Origin: Adiantum capillus-veneris | Taxonomy: Eukaryota; Streptophyta; Polypodiopsida; Polypodiales; Pteridaceae | DNA: 64,000 nt | NCBI GenBank assembly: GCA_014529385.2 | Contig: CM043965.1 | Coordinates: 12,911,912-12,975,911 of the forward strand | Direction: 5' to 3' | Part shown: piece by piece, positions 11,068 through 22,641 of the stretch | How positions within the stretch are numbered: position 1 is the stretch's first letter | How the letters are laid out: every line of letters starts with the position of its first letter | Made by a program: the position numbers and the translations under genes | The notes under the pieces: generated by a model | Database searches by the model: none | What the model saw: the letters and a program-made list of their open reading frames with translations, nothing else | What the model was told of the DNA's origin: nothing

Positions 11068-12191
11068 TTACCTCCACATTGGAGAAACACAAGGAAGACT
11101 CATGAGGCAATAGCTGTACCATGTGTACTGCTCTCTCTTTGCCTTGGGCAACATATTTCCCCTTGGGACAATCTTTTTGCCATGGCCGCTTCCTAAACAT
11201 TGAAAACATAATTTATTTATTTTTGCCTTCTCAAAATATTTTGTAGAGAGAGGCCCTCTAGACCCCTTGGGTTTCTTGGACACCTCTAAAATTTCTACTT
11301 ACTGTCAGGCATGTGAGTTCTGTGCTTTGTCTTTTCATGAGGATCATCATGGATGTGAGCTTGCACTATGGTCTCCTCGAGAATCTTGGGATTGTGAGTC
11401 TTGGCATGCTTCTTAAGCTCTGGTGTCAGACTATGGCTAAATCACACACTTGTTGAAAGGTATCTAATTTCTCCAGCTTGAGAGTGACATCTTGGTAATG
11501 CAAGATATATTCTAATAGTGTTTTATGTTGTCGCATGGAACGCTTATCCCAAGCCGACCAATTTTTGTATGCTTCATTTGTGGGAAAACAATCCTTTCTA
11601 AATACAGCCTCAAAGGTTGCCCAAGTCTGTGGTATGATTCCCTTCTCCTTGAGAGAAATCCACCATTTACAGGCTTTGCCTTCTAATGTCAAAATTGTCT
11701 ACTTTGCCCTGACTACATCTGGAGTACATCGTAGATCGTGAATCCCATCCCACCTATTGAGACAAACATTCACCACATCTTTATTGTGCTCTCTTTCCTC
11801 TCCCTTAAAAGTTGGCGGCTTTGCATTTTTCAACAAATCATTCGGATGGGAGAGTGTAGAGAATCCGGAGGGGGACCGCATCCTTGATTGGAGCCTTGCT
11901 CCTGCATATGTGTATCAGAAGAACCCTTGGCCTACTATTGCATATATTTCACTACTAGGTTGGATGATTTAGTAGAATTATCATTCAAAGACAAAAAAAA
12001 TTCTCTATCAGAGACATGTGTACTTGAAGTTCTCAAAACTATTGAATATCAAGTAGCTCATAACTATAATCCCCTATCCTAGCCACGCACGTACCCTCCA
12101 TGAGAGTATCCAACATCGTGCCATCATTGGAAGGGTTGGGAGCATGATGTTCACAATCAAATATGTGAGTCATGTTGATGTATGAATCCAT
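11068..12191 (-). pseudogene. Gypsy G2 gag, copy A
   Basis: It starts at ATG 12,191 (MDSYINM). Then come PPTFKGE, the retrotransposon-gag domain (GKACKWWISL, WATFEAVF, LEYILHYQDV) and a zinc-knuckle start (CFQCLGSGH). A frameshift inside the knuckle separates the last Cys. Several stops also occur. The capsid protein would package the element RNA; this copy is inactive. Confidence 0.8.
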
Positions 12192-12278
12192 GGTGACTAT
12201 GTGATGTGCTAGAAAGAAAAGGGAAGAATACCTTGGCTCAAATATGCCCGATGAAAGCTGGTCATATCCGTTGAAATC

Positions 12279-12497
12279 TGTAGTTGCCCATAATTAGCCT
12301 TGCTAATTACTGCATTGATTCTTAAATGTTTTTCAAAAAAGACAATGTCGATTGCAAGCATTTCAAACGAAACTACTATGGAGAGTCGTCCTCCTTGCCA
12401 CCCTTTATATAGCCCTTGGCTTCTAAGGTTCCTTGCTCAGCTTAGCAGTCATCGCTTGGCCCATGTCTGTGACCCTCAGGGTTGCCTTGGCATGACA
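12279..12497 (-). repeat. 5' LTR of gypsy G2, copy A
   Basis: On the minus strand it runs from TGTCATG (12497) to CAACTACA (12279), 219 bp, the same length as in copy B. It contains a TATATAAA box (12404-12411). The 3' LTR seen in B (to 37,032) shares its first part. The edges are inferred from TG...CA ends and from comparison with B. Confidence 0.65.
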
Positions 12498-12711
12498 CCA
12501 AACATGTCCATATGTTTTAGAGTATGTACATTGGGTACACTCATCTGACCTATGATCCTGGGATCTACACTTTGAGCACTTGACCTCAAGCTTCCCAATT
12601 GAGTTCTGGTTTTGACAATTTAAGATATCTTCTTCTAGGGTTCTCTGCCCAACTTAGCAGTCACCCCTTGGCCCAAGCCTCTAACCCTCTAGGGTTGCCT
12701 TTGACATGACA
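12491..12711 (-). repeat. 214 bp tandem duplication across LTR start and zinc knuckle, copy A
   Basis: The first bases of the G2 LTR and the neighbouring gag-3 sequence are repeated with a period of 214 bp: catgaca at 12,491 and 12,705, and zinc-knuckle codons at 12,537 and 12,751. The copy nearer the element is part of the intact LTR. It is also present in B. Confidence 0.85.
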
Positions 12712-14015
12712 CCAGACATGTCCATATGATATAGAGTATGTACACTAGGTACACTCATCTGACCGGTGATCCTTGGATCTACAATTTGAGCACTAGACCT
12801 CCAGCTTACCAATTGAGGTTCTGGTTTTAGCCATTTAAGCTATCTATTTTGACATCTCCTCTAGCTTTGTTTTCCATGATCCTTTGGCCTTATCAACTAA
12901 ATTTTTGTCAGACGAGCTAGAACTAGAGCTTGATTCTAACTCCTCAGTTATTGTGCCATTGTCACTGGAATCTCTTCTACTCTTATGGACATTTCCTTGT
13001 TAGTTTACTGCTCAAGTTTCAATGCTCTCTGAACCAAGTCATTAAACTTCTTGGTTGAGTATGGAACCTCCTCTTTCTTCAATTTGTTGCTTTTCAATCT
13101 GCCAAGGAACTAAGCCCTCATTCTCTTCCCCGACGGGGGTTCATGCAATGTAAGGTCAGTTCCCTGATCTTTTCAATATAGCTTTGAATTGAAAGTTTCC
13201 CTTGCTTAATTTTATAATTCACAAAGAATTCCCATGTCAACTCTATTATCAATTATTCAAGGGAAAAAACTTTGATCACTTTGTTGTAAGTTCAAAGATC
13301 GCATGCTAAGTAATGATAATTCCATTAATTGGATCTTTTGGTGTGTGTGGAAAGTATTTCCCCCACTTATCTTCTTTGATATCTTTTAGCCCAACACATT
13401 TATCAAACACCTAAATATGCACATTTGGATCATCCCTTTGAACACTAGAAATGCTATTTTTGAGTCAGTGGAGTGTTCATGATACTTAGATTTATCTTTC
13501 TTAAACTAATTTCTTGTATCTCATTTGTCCTTTTCTACTATGATTTGTGTCAATGTCCCATTTTTCATTGCCATCTATCTCAATCACAGTATTTGGTTCA
13601 CACTTTCTTTTCAACTTCCTATGTGCTAATCTACAACTTTTGCTACTATCTTCATTGTCATCCCATGCTTTTGGCCCTTACCCTTATCCTTCTTCTAAGA
13701 TCCACTAGACCTGAGAGAACCTCTGTACTCTTTCCAAATGCCTTCACTTGGGATGATGATAATGCTAGGAATCCTCCCTTTCCTCATGGTCGCACTGGTC
13801 CAATTCTCCATATGCCTCGTTTCCAAATTCAATGTTAGCATCAATGCCTCGCTTCAACTCCTATAGTATGGTATTGACACAAGTTGGTTCCTTCATAATT
13901 CTTGTTGTCTGCTTTTATCCACATTTGACTCTTCTAGGTGGCATGATTGAATTTTATATAACCCCAAAACCCAACTGGGGGATATATTCGCTGTCAAGAT
14001 CTATCTAGCTCATGA
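12712..14015 (-). pseudogene. N-terminal gag piece of LTR element G3, copy A
   Basis: The minus strand holds a degenerate gag: LSIQSYIEKIRELTLH, a lysine-rich stretch and a CCHC knuckle CSNCRSKDHRSDEC (12792-12751), which has exact CX2CX4HX4C spacing. Many stops are present. The C-terminal part lies beyond the G2 insertion (8,451-8,822). Whether this was a gypsy or a copia element cannot be told, because no pol is attached. Confidence 0.55.
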
Positions 14016-14030
14016 CCGTGGTCACCAAAA
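14016..14030 (-). other. Primer-binding-site-like sequence of G3, copy A
   Basis: The minus strand reads TTTTGGTGACCACGG directly after a possible LTR end (CCTTCCA). It resembles plant LTR-element primer sites beginning TTTGGTGAC. The assignment is inferred. Confidence 0.35.
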
Positions 14031-14789
14031 TGGAAGGAGCTAGTCACTTTTGATAGTTATTATAGGTTGGAGTGTTTGAGTTAGTTAGATCAAATTAGGC
14101 AAGTAGACTTGAGATATAAGACCAAATATTGATTGAATGGAAAATCGAAACAAGAGATTGAGAATGGAACTGGAAGATGTTTTCAATAAATGAGAGTATA
14201 ATTGGTAACATGTATAATCATAAGAGCCATGTAATGCTTAGAGCAAATACCAAAACAGTACAAGAGTAGAACTAGGCTATAGCATCATAACTACAATAAC
14301 AATGATAACAAAAGGAACAATAATAGTCCACAAAATGAGTAATGGGCCCTACTTATAGGCATCAAACTAGGCCTCTATCATGTGACTATACATTGTAAAG
14401 TTATTGTGGTAGTTAACCTTTGTAATTTCCAAGATTCTTACTAATTTGATTTCCAACTAGGGTCTATTTCACCCCTTGTAGTAGATAGCTTGCATCCCCT
14501 CCCCTCATGATGGTATCTCCTCCTTATCACCAACTCTTTCTCTTTTGAAGATGACTCCTTCTCATAATGGTGCAAGTTGTAGCATCTCTCTTCAAAGTGG
14601 TGGCCATTGCCTTGCAACTTGAAGAGTCTTCTCTCCCCTCTTCTCTCTACAAATTTCCTTGGCTCTCTCTACCCACTTCCCTTTGGCTCCCCATTTCCTC
14701 TTTGACGTCCTCCACAAGAGAATATTCTACTTCTACCCCCTCTTCCTTGGGATCACTTCTCTATATACCTTGTACCTCGTCCCTTTTTC

Positions 14790-14793
<4 letters not shown>
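14031..14793. repeat. Possible G3 LTR and flank, copy A
   Basis: If 14,016-14,030 is a primer site, the G3 5' LTR would begin here (plus-strand TGGAAGGAG). Its outer end could not be fixed. No gene was recognised. Confidence 0.3.

Positions 14794-14822
<29 letters not shown>
14794..14822. repeat. (GT)n microsatellite, short allele
   Basis: About 14 GT units. The same locus in B (47,242-47,392) has about 75 units. Confidence 0.95.
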
Positions 14823-14824
<2 letters not shown>

Positions 14825-14849
14825 ACAAGCTAAATATCAAATCTTTTTG

Positions 14850-16400
14850 AATTTGGACGTGGTTTGATAGGTCAAATTGCCAACACCAGGTCTGCACTGC
14901 GTTTTTCTGTTTGTCACCTGTTTTGCTTCCTTTGTATCCAATTTTGCTCAATTTTTTTCACAACTAGGCTTGGGGATATGTTCCTTGTGTATGCACTACC
15001 TGATCTGGAAAGTTTCAAGTTAAACTATTACTATGGGTACATGGATCACGATCCATGTTTGGAGCCCAAATTGACTTTTCTTGGTACCATCAAATTCAGC
15101 ATAATTAGTAGGTCATGTGGTATCAAAATTTTTGAAAATGGACCTCTGGAGTGAAAACTAGGTCAATTCTAGAACTTTCTCAAAGTACTTGGTACGTAGT
15201 TCTGAGTTTTTGCTTTGGTTTTTGATATCCAAATTCTGTTTTGAAAAAATCACTAAACTCCCTCTGATGTCCTCCAGCTATGATACAAGTTTGGTCTCAG
15301 TCTGTGAAAGGGGAACATGGATCGCGATCCAAGTACCTCTATGTCAGATGGTGATGAAACTTGACTCACAGCTTGCCCTTGGTCTATTGATCCTTGCTAT
15401 ATGGTTTTTGTGTGATTTGAACTTGTTTATGTTAGACAAAATTCAATCCACAAATCTGGTTTAGGGTTTTTCTCTTTGCACTATTTTTTTCTCTTTTCAC
15501 CCACTTTTTGAACTTTTTTGACAATGCTTCTTTGGGGACTTTTGTTCACAATGGTGTCTGCTATAAGGTGATAAAATTTCTATCCAAAAATTGCTCAGGG
15601 GGTACATGGATGGTGATCCATGTTCCACCACTTTTGGACTTGATCTTTGGTGTGCTAATAGCTTATAATCTTTGTAGCCTGATCATCCACAAATTTTTGA
15701 ATTTGGACTAGTTTTGCCCAAAACTAAATTTTACAGTCTCTTGTGGCAGTTTAGAGAATGTTCTATTTTTGGCTCTTTTGACCAAATTTTCTCAGTTTTT
15801 GTACATTGTGACTTTTTGGAAAATCGTTCCAAATGATATCAGCTATCTACTGGTCAATTTCCAAGTGGTCAATTTCCAACCAAAGATCATGATAAGGTAC
15901 ATGGATCACGATCCATGTTTGGAAGAATTTTTTCATGAATTTTGTTCTGTTGGCTCTCTATTCCCTATAGAAGCCAAATCTCACCCCTTTATGAATTTGA
16001 ATCCCAAAAAGTTGACAGACCCCAAATATTGTGTCTGAAATGCCTGTTTTTTTTTTTCCTATCAGCCAGTTTTGATGTGATTTTTGAGTTTTTCTTTCAA
16101 GCAAACTTGATCACAAAAGTGTCCCACTAATGCACAATCTCATTGTTCACTTTCCTGTCAAAATGGTCTTTAAGGTACATGGATCGTAATCCATGTTCCT
16201 CCACAGAATCTACTCAAACTTTCTAGATTGCTTTTAGAGAGTCTTTTAATGTTCTTGATCCACAAATTTTTGAATTTGGATCAATTTTCAGCTCTCTACC
16301 ATCAAATTTTTAGAATTTCAGAGTTATGATCATTTCGATCAAAATATGGTTTTCATCTTTTTTTTCTTCAATCTTTTAGCCCACATTTGATGGTGGTAGT
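14850..16400. repeat. Palindrome-centred tandem array, copy A
   Basis: Five diverged units of about 280 bp, each with the palindrome-like box ACATGGATCRCGATCCATGT at 15039, 15315, 15604, 15899 and 16177 (spacing 276, 289, 295 and 278). Other shared words are TTTTTGAATTTGGAC and GGTCAATTTCCAA. The box is far better conserved than the rest of the unit. No ORF is kept between units. Confidence 0.85.
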
Positions 16401-16662
16401 TGCTACTTACCCTACTCCTAAGTACTAAAATAAAACATGAAATAAAAACAAACAAAATGGTGCAAAATAAAGTCGCAATGAAAAACGGAATAGCACTCTG
16501 AAAGCATAGAGAAAATCAAAGAATGAAGCACTAAACCTTGTGTCTAGCTGCTTCACTGCTAAAGTGTAATTGGAATGGAGGACTAAACTTCAAAAAAGAA
16601 CGCTCTAAATACGCACTAGGTCACTCACCATCTAAGGATCATATCCCAGACAGCGGCGCCAA
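16401..16662 (-). other. Leader of Tat-like element T2 with primer-binding site, copy A
   Basis: The minus strand right after the LTR reads TTGGCGCCGCTGTCTGGGA (16662-16644). It matches the TGGCGCC-type primer site known from Tat and Athila gypsy elements. The untranslated leader follows. The copia insertion site of copy B is empty here (AAAGTGTAATTGG near 16,560). Confidence 0.7.
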
Positions 16663-17141
16663 TGTTAATGAGCCACCAAGACGGACAACTGTAGCATAGC
16701 GACCTGGCACTAACATAATGTCAATACTCAGGGAAGTGACTTGAATGGGGCACGGAGACTCTTTGAGTTTGTCAATCTCAATAAGTGAACCTAATAATAA
16801 AACACACTAACTCAACAAGAAAATATACCACTCAATGATCAGGGAAATCTGTCTATGTCCTTTCTCACCGCTCTAGGTCATCACGCCATTTTGGCACTCA
16901 AACGGACTAGAAATGCAACGAAACTTTATGAGGAGGTCTAGGACACCTAGGGACACTAAACTACCAAGTCTGGTTGCAATCCAACAAGGTACAAAAATCA
17001 CAATCCATCATGAAAAAGATCTTGAAAACTATAACAACTCAGTCTAGAAAGGTCGTCTTATGGTCTAAGAAACTTTCCTATGGTCAAAACGACTAAAACA
17101 GTTATTTAAGCACTATAATCTGAATATTAGGCTCATTAACA
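16663..17141 (-). repeat. 5' LTR of Tat-like element T2, copy A
   Basis: 479 bp with perfect 12 bp inverted ends TGTTAATGAGCC / GGCTCATTAACA, next to the TGGCGCC primer site. The body of the element would extend to the left, but no gag, pol or second LTR was found. It sits inside the DUF7869-like gene, after the codons for FVLVFCDYV. Confidence 0.85.
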
Positions 17142-20059
17142 CGTAGTCGCAAAACACAAGAACAAAATCCCCTTTCCTTGCACCAATTTGAGGCCTAAAA
17201 GCTTCATGTGGCCTTGCACTTTGAGGACCAACATAGTGATCATTCAATTCTTCATATCCTTGAAACTCATCTGTGTCTTCCTCTATCTGTTGCATTTGAT
17301 GACTCCCTGTAGTCTTTGGACAAAATGAATTATATTCACCAATTTGTTTATTGGTTGGTTGTTCAAGCTCACTAATTATTTTTTGTCAATCAATAATAAC
17401 TGACTCCATGTATTTTGTAGAATCGTGCTCCTTTCCCTTTAGTAGAGTCCATCTTTTCCAGAATTCAAGATATGTCTTAATCCCTTGAATAACAAGCGGG
17501 CTATCCTTCACATAGTCTGCTATAGGAACCACATCTGAACAACATACTGGCAATTTTGGTTTCCCTTGATCATATTTTTTCCACAACTCAATTCCTGACT
17601 CCCTCAGCATCCAATCAGGTGATTTGGGCTGAATTTAATTTTGTACTGCATTACTGGGATTTCACCTTGCATAAAGAAACAAAATTGAAGTGGCTTAGAG
17701 TGTCCAACAAGAGCATCTTGTCCATCACACATGTACCCTCCTTTAACAAATAATTTGAAGTCAGGAACTTGCATCATCAGAAATGGTGTTGGAGCTGAGC
17801 TTTCACATTTTTGAAAATGTTCCATCAAATGCGAAAAGTGCATGTCATTCCTGTTTGCAATCTCTCTGAGAACCTGCTAAACATTACATCTATGTCCTCA
17901 TGTGTATGACCCACCATTAAGAATCCCAATCGCACGGTTTTGAAAACACCTTTTGCTACTAGCAAGGATAAGTATGCAAATAAATATTGATTCTTATTTT
18001 ATCTTGCACAATTATCTAGCTGTAGCAAAATATTCTCATGCAATTTTTGAAACATGGGAGTGGACATGGTATCCACAACACATTGAGAGGAGGCTGATTG
18101 CAAGTTAGCAATCTCTTCATTACATCCTTCAATAGCCAACATGGTGTTACTGCTGCTGATGTGTTACTGCTATTGATGCATTCCTCTCATGCTCTTTCAT
18201 CATTCTGTTTTGCTGATCTAGAGTTGTCCTTGAATTCAATGCATTGAACAATGTTACATTGTTGTGTGGCATACCATCATGGCATAAATCTCCTAGCCCA
18301 TGGTTTTCTGTTCTTTCCAAATTCTATAAGCATAATGCAAGGGAACCAATTGTAGCATTTGGATCTAAAGGCCATAGACCATTCAATGAGAAATGACCAT
18401 ACATCCATGAACATCCCCATGTGTTATCATACATGCTAATGATAGTTGCATTGATATGCATTTGCATAGTCTTTTGAGTTCACTCTCAATCTAGGTATTG
18501 TTGTCTTTTTTTCGTCCATTTTATCATGTATAATGCATAAATACTTATCCTTTTGCATTTGCAAGCACGTACGCCTCGTGTAGTACACATTTCTATAGCT
18601 TTGTTGTTGCATCATGTGAATTCTACATTCATCCTTCAAACGTGAAATCGGCTCATCATCCTTTGTTGACTCTAGTTGAGACTTTATCCGACTACACACA
18701 ACACATTTGGAGAACTCGCTTGTTTTTTCCAAGGTCACATTAGCAAACTCTGTATTCAAAACCTATTAAATGTAGTGCTAGACATTGGCTTGAGACTCAT
18801 ACTCTCGAGTGTTTTATTGACATCATGTAAGATGTCTATTTGCTTGTACGTGTTTGGTATAGAAAGCAAGGTTTCCCTGGTACCATCTTCCATAGTTCTA
18901 CTCTTATGTGGCATTTTCTCTGAGTTTTCATCTACAAAAGAGCACATCAATGCCCATTCCAATTATGTATGGTCTCTTCCTTTTCTTATGACACCATCAT
19001 TACCATGAAGTGAGCGTCAAACCCCATTTTCAACTTGTTCACGATAACGATAAAATGAATTTTTTGGAATGCCATGAAGTTTGTACCAAGCTCTACTACA
19101 GACCTCATTGCCATTAAGAGAAAATACATAGCATGTTTTTGTAGTTGTTTTGTTCTCATGCCAAGCAATCAACATTGTATTATACACACAATTGGTTCTA
19201 ATTTGCAAACTCTGTCCCTAAAATTCATTGCGCATAGCCATGACCTTATCTCTATTGGCATATTGACAACACCTCATAGAACAACAATCTATGGTTGAAA
19301 CAAGCTGGACAGATGATATGGATGCTTGATTGGATCTCTTAGAATGTTTCACGAACATTTTTGGCTTCCTATTTATAAAGCAATATTTTTGTTTTTTTGA
19401 AATAGGCTCTATCAAACGAGCTGATTCAATGTATGTATCTTGTAATGTGTCACTAGCATGTAAATCCTCATATTGTAACAACGCTTTTCCATCCATAGTT
19501 GTCAATCTCTTGATAGGCCAACAAACCAGATTGATACATTAGATTGTGCAAAAATAGTAGCCTCACAAGCATAGGATGTTTCAATACCAATACCAATGTT
19601 ATCTTCACACCAAAGTTTACGGAACCAAATGGCCACACATACATGACAACCCCTTCGGCTACTACATGTGTTTTGCTTTTATCCCAAAGTTGAACCCTTT
19701 TATCCTTCCAAACCTCCCTATAGCTCATTCCATGAGATTGTGCCTCCAATGCTCCCATTCCTTTGTGAGTCTAAGACATAGCAACCCCTTTGTATTGTAT
19801 CTCATTCATATGTTGTAGCAACCCAATACTCCATTTCACAATACTATGAAAAGCATCTCCCACTTTCAATGCAAAAAGTTTTGGGAATGGAATGAGTGCT
19901 TTCTTCTAAAAACACAAATCAACTGACACCGATACATTGCCTTTCCAATAAGCATGCCTAAGCAATATGCGTTTGGGTTTGTCTCACATACACTCCCAAG
20001 GGCAACCTTTTGTGTGGCTACAAACATGCATACTCTATCACCTTGATTAAAATCTATAC
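17142..20059 (-). pseudogene. DUF7869-type DDE transposase-like gene, copy A
   Basis: Read right to left, it has a probable exon beginning at 20,059 after TTGTTGCAG (VALGSVCETNPNAYCLG, like DUF8039-type regions). Next come a cysteine pair region (DCCSMRCCQY), NGNEVCSRAWYKLHGI and CVVCSRIKSQLE. The catalytic core follows: IIHDKMDEKKT (18,53x), LDNCAR (18019-18002) and GHTHEDID (17911-17888). The spaced Asp, Asp and His-Glu-Asp motifs are those I know from the DUF7869 family, an RNase H-fold group of transposase-like proteins in plants and animals. A stop after NCAR, several frameshifts and a Tat LTR at its 3' end show it is dead. The family call rests on motif memory. Confidence 0.75.
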
Positions 20060-20084
20060 CTGCAACAAATATTTGTTAAGAAAA

Positions 20085-21070
20085 CCATCACAGTCATTTC
20101 ATTGTGAGTATATATGTAGGTGGTTCACGATGAGTATGTATTCATCCTATGGCCTTAGGGCCATAAGATTCTTTATGTAGGTGTTTTGTGTTGATTATAT
20201 ATAAATCATATGGCCTTTAGTCCATATGCAGGTGTTTTGTGTTGAGTAAATATACATCCTATGCCCTGAGGGCCATAGGGCACTATATGTAGTTGTCTCA
20301 TGATGGGTATATAACATCCTATAGGATGTTATATGTAGGTGTTTCATGATGTATATGCACACATCCTAGGTCATAGCATACTATATGTAGGTGGTTCACA
20401 ATGAGTATATATTCATTCTATGGCCTTAGGGCCATAAGATTCTTTATGTAGGTGTTTTGTGTTGAGTATATATAAATCATATGGCCTTTAGTCCATATGA
20501 TGTTTTATGCATGTATTTTGTGTTGAGTAAATATACATCCTATGGCGTGAGGACCATAGGGCACTATATGTAGTTGTCTCATGATGGATATAGAACATCC
20601 TTTGGCCTTAGGCCCATAGGATGCTATATGTAGTTGTTTCACGATGCATATTTATACATCCTATGGCCTTAAGGCCGTAGGGCACTATATGAAGTTGTCT
20701 CATGATGGGTATATAGCATCCTGTGGCCTTAGGGCCATAGAATGCTATATGTAGTTGTTTCACAATGCATATGTGTAGGTGGTTCATGATGAGTATGTAT
20801 ACATCCTACGTCCTTAGGGACATAAGATGTTATATGAGTATGGATACATCCTATGGACTTAAGGCCATAGGGTACTACAAGTAGGTGTTTATCGATGAGT
20901 TTGTATACATCCTATGGACTTAGGGCCATAGGATGCTATATGTAGGTAGTGCATGAGGAAACATGTAGGTGTTTAATAATGAGTATGTATACATCCTTTA
21001 AACTTAGGTTCATCATATGATTCTTTATGTAGGTGTTTTGTGTTGAATAAATATACATCATATGGTCTTA
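20085..21070. repeat. Minisatellite of about 60 bp units with internal hairpin
   Basis: About 15 diverged units. The typical order is CATCCTATGGCCTTA-GGGCCATAGGATG, then TATATGTAGGTG, then TTT(C/T)(A/G)TGATGAGTATGTAT. Each unit carries its own inverted repeat (CCTATGGCC / GGCCATAGG). It is found only between A and B. No coding potential. Confidence 0.9.
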
Positions 21071-21160
21071 CGAAATTTCTGACACTACATGTTAGTGACT
21101 CTATCACAAGTAATGTAGGTATCCCTACAAATGACGCACGCCCAATAACATATGATAGGA

Positions 21161-21167
<7 letters not shown>

Positions 21168-21247
<80 letters not shown>
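21168..21247. repeat. (CT)n microsatellite
   Basis: About 40 CT units, followed by four CATT units. Confidence 0.97.
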
Positions 21248-21250
<3 letters not shown>

Positions 21251-21272
21251 CATTCATTCATTCTAGAATGAG

Positions 21273-21790
21273 TTGGTCATGGATGATATGCCTCCCATGG
21301 AGTCTACCCAAGGTTGCGATATGAGAAATGTATCAACTACATTGCTCAAAGAAGAGACTCCTCAAAGTGCATTCTATGTGGGCCTCGTCCAAGGGGTCAT
21401 CACCCTTGATGATATCGATGAGTTAATTCTTTTAAAAATGAGTTTTGAAACCCTGTAATATAGACATATCCTTTCGAAACAATTATATATGGATGTTTTT
21501 TAGGAGTCTTGGCTACAAGGGGAAGTACTAGCAATCTATGAAGTTCTTCACCCTTGTGTTAATAAAGGTTGCTTGGATGGCTCTCAAGATCTTCAAAGAA
21601 GTAAAGCTCAACTAGTAAGTTTTAAAGAGCTCGTGATTCTAGGAAGCTTAAAGTTTTAATTTATTATTGTGATGATATTTGACTCTTCCCTTGACTCATA
21701 CTCGTCTATTGTTAAAGGTAAAAGAAATTGTCTATCACCAACATTGCAAACGTCGACTCACGAGAACAACACTTGACTAAGGGATCCTTG
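21273..21790 (+). other. Exon-like fragments of unknown gene
   Basis: An open frame from ATG 21,273 (MVMDDMPPMESTQG...ETL) ends by 21,458. A second block follows TTTTTTAG near 21,505 (ESWLQGEVLAIYEVLHPC...) and ends at a GTAAGT near 21,616. A third short block (VKEIVYHQHCKRR) starts near 21,718. The blocks look like exons but their phases do not join cleanly. No family was recognised. It is present only in this inter-copy region. Confidence 0.3.
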
Positions 21791-22018
21791 GAAATTGCAC
21801 AATGAATTATTCTTCTTGCAAAGTTAAGCAAGATCCAATAGTTTTGGAAAATGTTTTTATTGTAAGTTGGTTAGATGGAATCTTCTTACCCTATCTTAAT
21901 ACCTTGTGCATAAATGTGAGATAGTATGTGTGTATATGAAATCTATTTTTTTTGTGTACTCTATAAATGTGTATTGAATCCAGGAAGTCCAAGGGCTTGT
22001 TAGATAATATTGTATGTA
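21791..22018. other. Unassigned spacer before LTR remnant
   Basis: No gene was seen. Similarity to the Tat LTR starts abruptly at about 22,019, which marks either a truncation or the A/B junction. Confidence 0.4.

Positions 22019-22641
<623 letters not shown>

Noticed and set aside
14850-16400. CRISPR or bacterial operator array
   Set aside because: Spacing of about 280 bp and related sequence between boxes show a tandem repeat in a plant genome.
16663-17141. Reading the T2 LTR as a simple TIR transposon
   Set aside because: The adjacent TGGCGCC primer site and TG...CA ends fit an LTR; no target duplication flanks the 479 bp unit.
20085-21070. CRISPR-like array
   Set aside because: Repeats are directly adjacent, diverged and without unique spacers; the organism is a plant.
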